From: an uncultured Selenomonadaceae bacterium
GTDB lineage: Bacteria; Bacillota_C; Negativicutes; Selenomonadales; Selenomonadaceae
DNA length: 12,216 bases
Direction of reading: 5' to 3'
Assembly (NCBI GenBank): GCA_946402475.1
Contig: CAMIWP010000012.1
Location: 1 to 12,216, forward strand
Shown here: in pieces, positions 1 to 6,433 of the stretch
How the letters are laid out: every line of letters begins with the position of its first letter
Position numbering within the stretch: the stretch's first letter is position 1
The notes under the pieces: model-generated
Told to the model about the DNA's origin: nothing
The model's database searches: none
Seen by the model: the letters and a program-made list of their open reading frames with translations, nothing else
Position numbers and translations under genes: made by a program

Positions 1-24
1 GGATATGATGACCCAATATATTTA

Positions 25-54
25 TTGAAATCGGTATTCCATAGCCTGTATCTT
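25..54 (+). promoter_or_regulatory. Candidate promoter for the yhdT-panF leader
   Basis: A TTGAAA box (25-30, 5 of 6 to the sigma-A -35 consensus) is followed after 18 bases by TATCTT (49-54, 4 of 6 to the -10). It lies in AT-rich DNA upstream of two hairpins and the yhdT-panF pair. If it is real, transcription would start near position 61 and run through both hairpins before reaching yhdT. The -10 match is modest, and no other promoter-like pair was seen between the terminator and yhdT. Confidence 0.35.
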
Positions 55-80
55 AGGAACGGGACTGCTGCGAAAATCAC

Positions 81-97
81 GGGTACGCTACCCTTTT
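81..97 (+). terminator. Short hairpin with T-run, possible weak terminator
   Basis: GGGTA (81-85) and TACCC (89-93) form a 5-bp stem with a 3-base loop, followed directly by TTTT (94-97). On its own this is a marginal terminator. It sits just before the stronger one at 101-127, so it may be the first of a tandem pair or part of a structured leader of yhdT-panF. Confidence 0.35.
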
Positions 98-100
98 GCC

Positions 101-127
101 AAGGCATTCCTGCGGGAATGCCTTTTT
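101..127 (+). terminator. Rho-independent terminator before yhdT
   Basis: AAGGCATTCC (101-110) pairs perfectly with GGAATGCCTT (115-124) around a 4-base loop, and the stem runs into TTTTT (123-127). This is a canonical intrinsic terminator reading on the plus strand. It either ends a gene lying left of the window or acts as an attenuator between the candidate promoter at 25-54 and yhdT at 149. The sequence alone does not decide between these. Confidence 0.75.
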
Positions 128-148
128 CTGTGGAAGGGGAGTATCCAA

Positions 149-409
149 ATGACAAGGGAAGAAAAGTACAAACAGATCCGGCGGGAGGCCGGATTCACCG
201 GCCTGGCCCTGTTGCTGCTGATCCTGTTCTGGGCAGCGGCGGGGTTCGGGGTCTCCCGGCTGGACATCAAGGTGTTCCACCTGCCCCTCTGGGCGGTGAC
301 CTCCTCTGTTGGGGTATGGTGCATGGCCATCCTTTTGGTGAAATTTTTATTGAAATACGTCTTTCGGGACATGAGCCTTCAAGATGAGGAGGTGAAGGAC
401 CGTGGGTAA
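149..409 (+). CDS. yhdT: YhdT family (DUF997) small membrane protein, partner of PanF
   Basis: An 86-aa protein with two predicted membrane helices (about residues 17-36 and 44-68), a charged N-terminus and a conserved acidic end (YVFRDMSLQDEE). It matches the E. coli YhdT pattern: Glu-Ala before helix 1, a basic (K/R)FxxR(D) segment after helix 2, then an acidic tail of similar length. In many bacteria yhdT sits directly upstream of panF; its biochemical role is not established, and an accessory role in pantothenate uptake is inference. The ATG is preceded by AAGGGGAG at 7-base spacing. The reading frame overlaps the panF start by 8 bases, which implies translational coupling. Alternative reading: an unrelated two-helix protein, unlikely given the neighbour. 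Confidence 0.88.
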   Translation: MTREEKYKQIRREAGFTGLALLLLILFWAAAGFGVSRLDIKVFHLPLWAVTSSVGVWCMAILLVKFLLKYVFRDMSLQDEEVKDRG

Positions 410-1880
410 TCTCGCGGCGCTCCTTCCCCTCCTGGCCTTCATGGCGGTCATGGTGGGCATCAGCTTCTACGTGCGGCGGGAGGCGGCGGGCACCGGCTTT
501 CTCCAGAACTACTTCGTGGGAAACCGCAGTCTCGGCGGATTCGTCCTGGCCATGACCACCGTCGCCACCTACAGCTCCGTCAGCTCTTTTGTGGGAGGGC
601 CCGGCATGGCGTGGAAGATCGGCTTCGGCTGGATCTACATGGCGGTGGTGCAGGTGACGGCCATCTTCCTGGTGCTGGGCATCTTCGGCAAGCGGGTGGC
701 CATCCTCTCCCGCCGCCTTCATGCCGTCACGGTAGTGGACATCATCCGCGCCCGCTTCCGCTCGGATCTGATCGCCGGGTTGGCGGCCTTCATCATCGTG
801 CTCTACTTCTGCGGCACCATGACGGCCCAGTTCGTGGGGGGAGCAAAGCTCTTCTCCGCTGTGACGGGCTACAGCTATGAGACAGGGCTCCTGCTCTTCG
901 GCTTCGTGGTGGTCGTCTACACCACCATCGGGGGCTTTCGCGCCGTGGCCCTCACGGACACCTGCTGCGCCATCGTCATGATGGTGGGCATCCTCCTGCT
1001 GCTCTACTACGTGCTGGAGGCGGGGGGCGGCTACAGCGCCATCATGGCCGGCATCGAGGCAAACCATCCCGAAATGCTGGAGCCCCTGTCCGCCGGAAAC
1101 ATGCCGCTGGGGCTCTATCTCACCCAGTGGATCCTCGTGGGCATCTGCACCATCGCTCTGCCTCAGTCCGTGGTCCGCGGCATCAGCTACAAGGACACGA
1201 AGGGCCTCCATCACGCCATGCTCATCGGCACGGTGGTGGTGGGCTTCATGAACATCGGCATCAACTTCACGGGCATCCTGGCCCATGGAGTGCTGACGGA
1301 GGATCTTGCCGCCTACGGCACGGTGGACAACATCATCCCCACCACCATCGTGACGGTCATGCCTCCCTCCTTGGTGGGACTGGCCATCATCGGCCCCCTG
1401 GCGGCCTCCATCTCCACCATCTCCGGCCTGCTCATCGTGGCCTCCTCCGCCATCATCAAGGACATCTATCTCCACTACCGCGCAAAAAAGGGGGAGAAAA
1501 CCTCCCCCCGCCGCCTGCGGCTGCTGTCCATGGCGGCCACGGCCCTCATCGGCCTCCTGGTCTTCCTCATCGCCCTGACCCCGCCCAGCGTCATCTGGCT
1601 CATCAACATGTTCGCCTTCGGCGGGCTGGAAACGGCCTTCTTCTGGACCCTGCTCCTGGGGCTCTTCTGGCGCGGTGCCAACAAGCTGGGCGCCCTTCTC
1701 TCCATGGGCGGGGGCACCCTCGTCTACTGTCTGACCCAGGGACTGGGGTTCAAGGTCATGGGGCTCCACCAGATCTCCATCGGCATCACCTGTTCCCTCC
1801 TCTTCTTCCTGCTGGGCTCCTATCTGGGAAAGAAGGAGGACGAGGAAACCCTCCGGCTCTTCTTCCCGGGAGGGAAATAG
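402..1880 (+). CDS. panF: Sodium/pantothenate symporter
   Basis: A 492-aa sodium:solute symporter family (SSS) protein of the inner membrane that imports pantothenate (vitamin B5), the precursor of coenzyme A, driven by sodium. It aligns throughout with E. coli PanF (483 aa): the NYFVGNRSLGGFVLAMT segment near residues 36-52, ATYSSVSSFVGGPGMAWK at 55-72, the MTAQFVGGAKL stretch near 140, VVRGISYKD near 258, the ASISTISGLL segment near 334-344 and FGGLETAFFW near 406. About 13 membrane helices are expected. The start is GTG, preceded by GAGGAGGT at 8-base spacing and overlapping the end of yhdT. The stop is only 5 bases from the convergent MATE gene. A different SSS substrate cannot be excluded, but the yhdT partnership strongly favours pantothenate. 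Confidence 0.93.
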   Translation: MGNLAALLPLLAFMAVMVGISFYVRREAAGTGFLQNYFVGNRSLGGFVLAMTTVATYSSVSSFVGGPGMAWKIGFGWIYMAVVQVTAIFLVLGIFGKRVAILSRRLHAVTVVDIIRARFRSDLIAGLAAFIIVLYFCGTMTAQFVGGAKLFSAVTGYSYETGLLLFGFVVVVYTTIGGFRAVALTDTCCAIVMMVGILLLLYYVLEAGGGYSAIMAGIEANHPEMLEPLSAGNMPLGLYLTQWILVGICTIALPQSVVRGISYKDTKGLHHAMLIGTVVVGFMNIGINFTGILAHGVLTEDLAAYGTVDNIIPTTIVTVMPPSLVGLAIIGPLAASISTISGLLIVASSAIIKDIYLHYRAKKGEKTSPRRLRLLSMAATALIGLLVFLIALTPPSVIWLINMFAFGGLETAFFWTLLLGLFWRGANKLGALLSMGGGTLVYCLTQGLGFKVMGLHQISIGITCSLLFFLLGSYLGKKEDEETLRLFFPGGK

Positions 1881-1885
1881 CGCCG

Positions 1886-3244
1886 TCACGCCCCGTTCTC
1901 CTCGTGGAGGCGTTCCCTCCACGAGGGGACGGGTTTCAGGTGCTTCATGTAGAAGCGGTAGGCCGCGCAGATGAAGAGAACGGTCACAGCCCAGCTCACC
2001 GGGTAGGTAGCCATGAGCACATCGTAGGTGGGATACTGGCGGAAGAGGGTGTAGACCCAGGTGATGCGGACGCCGCATACCCCCAAAAGGGTCAGGAGGG
2101 CGGGTGGCATGGAGATGCCGTAGCCCCGCAGGGCCCCCGACAGGCCGTCCAGAAGGACGCAGATGATCTCCGGCCCCACAATGTAGAGAAGCCTGGTATA
2201 GCCCAGGCCGATGACCTCGGGATCCGCGTTGAAAAAGGCCAACATCTCCTTTCCGAAGGCCAGCACGAGAACCGTCATGACCACCGTGAAGAGGGCGTTC
2301 AGGCCCATGGCCTCCCAAGTGGCCCTGCGGCAGCGGAAAAGCTTCCCCGCCCCGTAGTTCTGCCCCACGAAGGTGGTGGTGGTCTGCCCGAAGGCGTTCA
2401 CGAAGCAGTAGACGTTGATCTCGATGGTGAAGGCCGCTGCCGAGGCCGCCATGGCCTCCGGGCCGAGGCTGTTGATGGCAGACTGTATCAAGAGGTTCGA
2501 CAGGGAGAAAACCATGCCCTGGATCCCTGCGGGAAGGCCGATGCGCACGATCTCAGCCAAACATTTCCGGTCCATGGAAAGAGCCCGGAGATCCACGTGG
2601 ATGACGCTGTCGCTCCTGCAGAGGGCGCGAAGGAGGATGAGAGCGCTGAGGGCATTGGCGATGACCGTGGCAAAGGCCACCCCCGCCACGCCCCAATCCA
2701 TGACCAGGACGAAGACCAGATTCAAGATGAGGTTCAGAATGCTGGCGACCAAAAGGCTCATGAGTGGCGTCTTCGTGTCGCCACGGCTACGGAAGATGGC
2801 GGACTCAAAATTGTACAGCCCGATGACGGGCATTCCCGCCAGATAGACCCGAAGGTAGGTCTCTGCCATGTCCCGCACCGCATTGGGCACGGACATCAGA
2901 TCCAGGATGGGATCCGTCAGAAGTTCTCCCAGAAGGGCGATGACCGCCCCTACGATAAGCGCCAGAAGAAAGGCCGTGTGAACGGCGGTCTTGACCTGGG
3001 GGAAGCGCTTTGCCCCGATGTTCTGGGCGATGACCACATTGGCCCCCAGGGACAGCCCCAGGAACAGATTCACCAAAAGGCCGATGAGGGAAATGTTGTT
3101 CCCCACCGCCGCTATGGCATTCTTCCCCACCAGCTGTCCCAGCACGGCCACGTCGGCCGCATTGAAGAGTTGTTGGAGAATCCCCGTCAAAGCCAGAGGT
3201 ATGGCAAAAAGCACCAGTTTATCCCACAGGGAGCCGTGGAGCAT
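1886..3244 (-). CDS. MATE family efflux transporter
   Basis: A 452-aa integral membrane protein of the multidrug and toxic compound extrusion family, cation-coupled efflux in the cytoplasmic membrane. Twelve helices in two related halves are visible. The N-terminal half opens with the family's IPLALTGILQQLFNAADVAV and contains SLGANVVIAQNIGAK and the FRSRGDTKTP loop. The second half repeats the plan with GLPAGIQGMVFSLSNLLIQ and FVGQNYGAGK, then SGALRGYGIS. The substrate cannot be read from the sequence. The reading frame stays open to a GTG at 3277, but AAGGGAG sits 8 bases before the ATG at 3244, so that start is preferred (the ATG at 3250 is too close to it). It stands alone on its strand, next to a mobile-element-rich intergenic region. 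Confidence 0.93.
   Translation of the reverse strand: MLHGSLWDKLVLFAIPLALTGILQQLFNAADVAVLGQLVGKNAIAAVGNNISLIGLLVNLFLGLSLGANVVIAQNIGAKRFPQVKTAVHTAFLLALIVGAVIALLGELLTDPILDLMSVPNAVRDMAETYLRVYLAGMPVIGLYNFESAIFRSRGDTKTPLMSLLVASILNLILNLVFVLVMDWGVAGVAFATVIANALSALILLRALCRSDSVIHVDLRALSMDRKCLAEIVRIGLPAGIQGMVFSLSNLLIQSAINSLGPEAMAASAAAFTIEINVYCFVNAFGQTTTTFVGQNYGAGKLFRCRRATWEAMGLNALFTVVMTVLVLAFGKEMLAFFNADPEVIGLGYTRLLYIVGPEIICVLLDGLSGALRGYGISMPPALLTLLGVCGVRITWVYTLFRQYPTYDVLMATYPVSWAVTVLFICAAYRFYMKHLKPVPSWRERLHEENGA
1900..1926. terminator. 11-bp perfect hairpin at the panF/MATE junction
   Basis: CCTCGTGGAGG (1900-1910) pairs perfectly with CCTCCACGAGG (1916-1926) around a 5-base loop. It lies 20 bases past the panF stop and inside the last codons of the MATE gene. 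No T-run follows on either strand, so it is not a classical intrinsic terminator. It is the only strong structure where panF transcription could end, and it may work as a transcript end or a 3'-stabilising stem. Confidence 0.45.
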
Positions 3245-3297
3245 GTCCATGTCTCCCTTTTTTCTTTCCCGCCTCACTGCGGATCCACTCCTTCTTG

Positions 3298-3350
3298 CCC
3301 CGTCAACTCCCTATGGCTAAAGTCGGGGATTCTTGGTTCGCTGACCGATC
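3298..3350. mobile_element. Possible IS200/IS605-type element end remnant
   Basis: The stretch has a CCCCG...CGGGG foldback (3298-3302 with 3324-3328) around a GGCTAAAG core, followed by GGGATTCTTGGTTCGCTGAC. It looks like the hairpin-bearing right ends downstream of tnpB in Firmicute IS200/IS605 elements. The stem is imperfect and no tnpA or tnpB coding sequence is present, so at best it is a leftover end. The resemblance is from memory of the family and was not tested by a search. Confidence 0.3.
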
Positions 3351-3384
3351 CAATGTTGTTGCTTGCGTGGTATTTGATTTCCTT

Positions 3385-3549
3385 CCTAGTGTAAGGCCTC
3401 GTTCAGATATAGAATAATGAATCGTTCGAGATGTAGTCAGATGCAAGGAAGAGGAAGGAGCCATAGCGGGCTATGGCGACTGACGATGACGCAGCAGATG
3501 GCTGCATATCGGGCGATTCATCTATAGATGAACGAGGATTTACACTAGG
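3385..3549. mobile_element. 165-bp MITE-like palindromic element
   Basis: The element begins CCTAGTGTAA and ends TTACACTAGG. Its terminal inverted repeats span 3385-3424 and 3514-3549 and match except for a short 4-base gap and a few substitutions (shared cores CCTCGTTCA and ATGAATCG). The similarity continues inward about 20 bases, largely as G-U compatible changes. The centre (3460-3477) is a perfect 8-bp dyad, GCCATAGC/GCTATGGC, whose midpoint coincides with that of the whole element, so a transcript of either strand would form one long hairpin. It has no coding capacity. The CTAG at each end could be a 4-bp target duplication as made by IS5-type transposases, but CTAG is palindromic and may equally belong to the repeat. 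Interpretation: non-autonomous transposable element or interspersed palindromic repeat. Confidence 0.7.
3460..3477. repeat. Central perfect dyad of the palindromic element
   Basis: GCCATAGC and GCTATGGC form an 8-bp perfect stem with a 2-base GG centre (or 6 bp with a CGGG tetraloop). It marks the apex of the larger foldback at 3385-3549. A purine-rich stretch resembling a ribosome binding site (3446-3459) lies immediately before it. Confidence 0.7.
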
Positions 3550-3552
3550 AGC

Positions 3553-3582
3553 ATTATACTACTTTAAGAAAAACGAATACAA
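3553..3582 (-). promoter_or_regulatory. Candidate promoter reading through the palindrome toward the MATE gene
   Basis: On the minus strand, TTGTAT (3577-3582) is followed after 18 bases by a perfect TATAAT (3553-3558). Transcription would start inside the right inverted repeat of the palindromic element and reach the MATE gene about 300 bases later. The -35 is only a half match. No better promoter was seen closer to the MATE start, so this is a candidate rather than a firm call. Confidence 0.35.
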
Positions 3583-3615
3583 GACGAGTCAAGAAGTTTT
3601 GATTTCTCCAAAGTA
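3560..3615. repeat. Imperfect inverted repeat upstream of the TIGR04076 gene
   Basis: TACTTTAAGAAA (3560-3571) and TTTCTCCAAAGTA (3603-3615) are near-complementary, with a small internal mismatch and one extra base, around a loop of about 31 bases. It lies between the palindromic element and the TIGR04076 gene. It could be an operator, an RNA hairpin or chance in AT-rich DNA. No convincing plus-strand promoter was found in 3550-3700. Confidence 0.35.
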
Positions 3616-3711
3616 GCAGGAGAAGCACAGCTACCTCTCGAAGTATTCATAAGAGATATTACATCGGGGCTGGACGAATCATGGAACAAGAAATCAAGGA
3701 AGGTGAAAAAG

Positions 3712-4122
3712 ATGCAACATGAATGTAAAATAACCGTCTTGGAAACAAAGGTGTTTCCCGAGTATCAAGAAAAATATCTTGCCGATCCGAAATCCGGCGC
3801 TTGTCCTTGCTTCAAAGCAGGAGACACCTTTGTTCTGAAAAGGACCCCTGAGCAGGATGATTTCTATCGGCTGATGAACGGGACATTCTGCGGAGAAGCT
3901 TGGGATGCCATCAGCCGATATGTGTACGCCGCTCTGCAAGGCGGCTCCATCATGCACAAGTGGACAAATGACGAACGGATGATGATTGCTTGCTGTAACG
4001 ATGGCACAAGGCCTGTCATTTTCAAGATCGAACGCATTGACATTCCGGAAACGGAGGATGAGCGGCAATGGCTCGAAAAGCAAAACTTCAAAAATTCTGC
4101 CGATGATGCTTATACCGGTTGA
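3712..4122 (+). CDS. TIGR04076 family protein
   Basis: A 136-aa soluble protein with no signal peptide or membrane segment. Residues 4-110 follow the TIGR04076 pattern: a CKITVLET-type opening strand, a GACPCFKAGDTF motif with two cysteines, GTFCGEAWDAISRYVYAALQGG, then MIACCNDGTRPVIFKIERI. The function of the family is unknown; the conserved cysteines suggest metal or redox chemistry, which is inference. A charged tail of about 25 residues follows the domain. The ATG at 3712 has GGAAGG 8 bases upstream and is preferred over the in-frame GTG at 3703. The gene is clearly more AT-rich than its neighbours and sits alone between a mobile-element-like repeat and a terminator hairpin, which fits acquisition as a small cassette. 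Confidence 0.82.
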   Translation: MQHECKITVLETKVFPEYQEKYLADPKSGACPCFKAGDTFVLKRTPEQDDFYRLMNGTFCGEAWDAISRYVYAALQGGSIMHKWTNDERMMIACCNDGTRPVIFKIERIDIPETEDERQWLEKQNFKNSADDAYTG

Positions 4123-4163
4123 TCGGCACTAACGCCATTTCGCCACAGGCGGGACACAACACA

Positions 4164-4205
4164 ATCGCGTGGACGGGGATATGGTTTCATCCCCGTCCAC
4201 GCGAT
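4164..4205. terminator. 17-bp perfect hairpin between convergent genes
   Basis: The arm at 4164-4180 (ATCGCGTGGACGGGGAT) is exactly complementary to 4189-4205, with an 8-base loop. It lies 41 bases after the TIGR04076 stop and 30 bases after the phosphohexomutase stop on the other strand, the usual place for a shared bidirectional terminator. Neither side has a proper T-run; the plus side continues with CCCCTTATTTC. It may therefore terminate with help or define processed 3' ends. Confidence 0.65.
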
Positions 4206-4235
4206 ATGAAATGCCCCTTATTTCTCCGTCCGCTG

Positions 4236-5750
4236 TCATTTTGTCTGGCTGAATACGCTGAGATCCAGGGAATCGAACCCCGCCAAAAGCTCTCTCACCT
4301 TGGCAGCGATCTTCGCCACGCCGCCCGGATTGCGGCTCTCCACGTTCACAGGCATGTTGGGATCGTGGAGGGAGAGGCGGATGAGCGCCCAGCCGTCCTC
4401 CAGCATCAGGCGGACGCCCTCGTAGGAAGGCTCGGCGATGCCGATGCCCTCTTTCCTCGCCCGCTCCTCAAAGGTCTTGAGAACACCCTCGCCGTAGCTC
4501 CGGAAATCCTCCTCGGCGATCTTGATGCGGTATTCCCTGGCCTCCGCAGGCTGGCCCAGCTTCGCGATGAGGCTGCCCAGGCCCTTGCCTTCCTTCTTGG
4601 CCTTTGCCGCCGCCACCAGGAGCTTCACCGCCAGATAGGCGCCGTCGTCCAGGTAGTAGTTCTCGGAAAGGGCGCCGTGGCCCGAGGTCTCAATGGCCAA
4701 GGGAGATACGGTGCCCGCCTTGTTCAGCCGGATGCACTCGTTGATGACGTTCTTGTAGCCCCGCTTGAAGCGAAGATGCTTGAGACCCAGCTCCTTCTCC
4801 AAAAACACCGTCAGTTCGTCGGAGGTGACGGAATCGGTGACGATGGTGCTGCCGGGATACTTCGGCGCGAGGATCGCCGCCATCATGGCGATGAGGGAAT
4901 TTCGGCTGACCTCTTCCCCCGTCTCCAGCACAGCGCTCATGCGATCCACATCGGTGTCGAAGATCAGGCCGAGATCCGCCATGTTGTCCATGACGGCCTT
5001 GCGGATGGCGGCCATGGCCTGCTTGTTTTCGGGATTGGGGATGTGGTTCGGGAACATGCCGTCGGGTTCCAGAAAAGCGCTGCCCTCGATATCCGCCCCC
5101 AGCGTCTCCAGGACCTTCGTGGCGAAGAATCCTCCCGCCCCGTTTCCTGCGTCCACCACAATGTGCATGCCCTTCAAGGGCTTCTCCTCGCCCCCCAGTT
5201 CCTCCCGGATCTTCTCGCAGATATGTCCGGCATAGATCCCGATGAGGTCGCACTTCTCCGCCTCGGAAATATCCCCGGAGAGCTCGGGTGTCCTGACGGC
5301 TCCCTTGAGGATCTCCGTCACATCCGCCTTTTCCGTTCCCCCGTCCTTGGTGAAAAACTTCATGCCGTTCCGGTTGTAGGGAAGGTGGCTTGCCGTGATC
5401 ATGATCGAACCGTCCACCTTTGTCTCCTCGAAGACGATGGACATGAACATGGCGGGGGTGGATGCCATGCCGCAGTCAAGGATCCTGGCTCCCGCCGCAG
5501 CCAGAGCCTTCAGGATGGCCTCCTTGAGGGACTTGGCGGAAACCCGGGAATCATGGCCCACGGCGATGCTCAGCTCCGATTTCTTCTTTCCCGATTTATG
5601 GGAGAGAAAATCGAGAAAACCGGAGGCTATGCGGTTCGCCGCTTCCGGCGTAAGGTTCACCGGCTCATCGGCCACGCCTTCCACCGCCACGCCACGCACA
5701 TCGCTTCCGTTCTGAAGCTTCATGATGACTTTCTCCGATAACACTGCCAT
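4236..5750 (-). CDS. Phosphohexomutase (phosphomannomutase/phosphoglucomutase family)
   Basis: A 504-aa cytoplasmic alpha-D-phosphohexomutase, interconverting hexose 1- and 6-phosphates through a phosphoserine. Visible elements are the catalytic loop TASHLP (119-124, Ser121), the metal loop DTDVDR (265-270), the sugar-binding loop ETSGHG (354-359) and a C-terminal domain with PSYEGVRLML (441-450). The phosphate-binding loop reads RLSLHDPNMP (from Arg458) in place of the usual RxSNTEP, a variant I associate from memory with a distinct cyanobacterial/plant-like subgroup. Whether mannose, glucose or glucosamine phosphate is the substrate cannot be decided. The start ATG follows GAGGAGG at 7-base spacing, and that site overlaps the stop of the SIS gene 12 bases upstream, so it is the last gene of the operon. 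The adjacent isomerase suggests envelope sugar precursor supply. Confidence 0.9.
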   Translation of the reverse strand: MAVLSEKVIMKLQNGSDVRGVAVEGVADEPVNLTPEAANRIASGFLDFLSHKSGKKKSELSIAVGHDSRVSAKSLKEAILKALAAAGARILDCGMASTPAMFMSIVFEETKVDGSIMITASHLPYNRNGMKFFTKDGGTEKADVTEILKGAVRTPELSGDISEAEKCDLIGIYAGHICEKIREELGGEEKPLKGMHIVVDAGNGAGGFFATKVLETLGADIEGSAFLEPDGMFPNHIPNPENKQAMAAIRKAVMDNMADLGLIFDTDVDRMSAVLETGEEVSRNSLIAMMAAILAPKYPGSTIVTDSVTSDELTVFLEKELGLKHLRFKRGYKNVINECIRLNKAGTVSPLAIETSGHGALSENYYLDDGAYLAVKLLVAAAKAKKEGKGLGSLIAKLGQPAEAREYRIKIAEEDFRSYGEGVLKTFEERARKEGIGIAEPSYEGVRLMLEDGWALIRLSLHDPNMPVNVESRNPGGVAKIAAKVRELLAGFDSLDLSVFSQTK

Positions 5751-5762
5751 AACCGTTCCTCC

Positions 5763-6413
5763 TCATTCCCCAAAGAATTCGTTCTCTGCGCCAATGCAGA
5801 GCATGTGATACACCGGCAAATGATATTCCTGTATGCGATAGGTCTCCTCCTCCGGCACCCGGATGCAGATGTCCGCAAGCTCCTTCAGCCTGCCGCCGGA
5901 TTTCCCCGTGAGGGCTATGGTCTTCATCCCCTTGGCTTTCCCCATCTGCACGGCGTAGACGACATTGGCGGAGTTCCCGGAGGTGCTGATGGCCACCAGG
6001 ACATCCCCTGCTTCCCCCATGCCCAGGATCTGCTGGGCGAAGGAGAGATCCGGGGCCTGGTCGTTGGCGAAGGCCGTGTTGAGGGCCACCTGATTCACGA
6101 GGGAAATGGCGGGAAGCGCCCCCTGCAGGTTCTCCATGAAATACCCCGTCGCCTCCGGGCAAACCTCCTCCAAGCGACGCCGCATATCCTCCCCCAGCTT
6201 GCGGGGAAGGAGGAAACCCTTCATGAGCTCCCCCACGATGTGCTCCGCATCCGAAGCGCTGCCGCCGTTGCCGCAGGCCATGAGCTTATGGCCCCCACGA
6301 TAGCTCTCGCAGATTGCCTCCAGGGCCGCCAGAAGTTCCTTCCGGCAGGTCTCCAGCTCGGGATACCGGGAAATGAGCTCCCCCACCTTTGCCAGGGTCG
6401 AAGCCTTTGCCAT
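5763..6413 (-). CDS. SIS-domain sugar isomerase, GmhA-like (sedoheptulose 7-phosphate isomerase)
   Basis: A 216-aa single SIS-domain protein. Motifs are GNGGSASDAEH (48-58), ISTSGNS (142-148), the KGMKTIALTGKSGG strand-loop (161-174) and a C-terminal RIQEYHLPVYH helix (193-203). The last corresponds to the RIQExHxxxxH of GmhA, where Glu and His residues act in isomerising sedoheptulose 7-phosphate, the first step toward ADP-heptose for LPS. It is longer than E. coli GmhA (192 aa), mainly through a segment at about 70-100. The ATG at 6413 is preceded by GGGAAGG at 11-base spacing; the in-frame TTG at 6437 overlaps the previous stop and is less likely. DiaA-like or other SIS roles are possible, but the phosphohexomutase neighbour supports sugar phosphate metabolism. 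Confidence 0.8.
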   Translation of the reverse strand: MAKASTLAKVGELISRYPELETCRKELLAALEAICESYRGGHKLMACGNGGSASDAEHIVGELMKGFLLPRKLGEDMRRRLEEVCPEATGYFMENLQGALPAISLVNQVALNTAFANDQAPDLSFAQQILGMGEAGDVLVAISTSGNSANVVYAVQMGKAKGMKTIALTGKSGGRLKELADICIRVPEEETYRIQEYHLPVYHMLCIGAENEFFGE

Positions 6414-6433
6414 AAAAATCCCGTCCTTCCCCG

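Noticed and set aside
1..148. T-box or known riboswitch before yhdT-panF
   Set aside because: No T-box core or other recognisable aptamer motif; only two simple hairpins are visible.
267..2318. 683-codon open frame on the minus strand opposite panF
   Set aside because: Low-complexity His/Gly/Asp/Arg-rich translation, no homology pattern, no ribosome binding site; it is the antisense shadow of high-GC panF and part of the MATE gene.
1127..3394. 755-codon open frame on the plus strand across panF and the MATE gene
   Set aside because: It crosses two real genes in other frames, has repetitive His/Pro/Arg-rich sequence and no plausible start signal.
3681..3722. 13-codon frame overlapping the TIGR04076 start, possible leader peptide
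   Set aside because: No proper ribosome binding site and no run of regulatory codons; most likely chance.
4119..5741. 540-codon open frame opposite the phosphohexomutase
   Set aside because: Antisense shadow of a strongly conserved enzyme; biased composition and no ribosome binding site.
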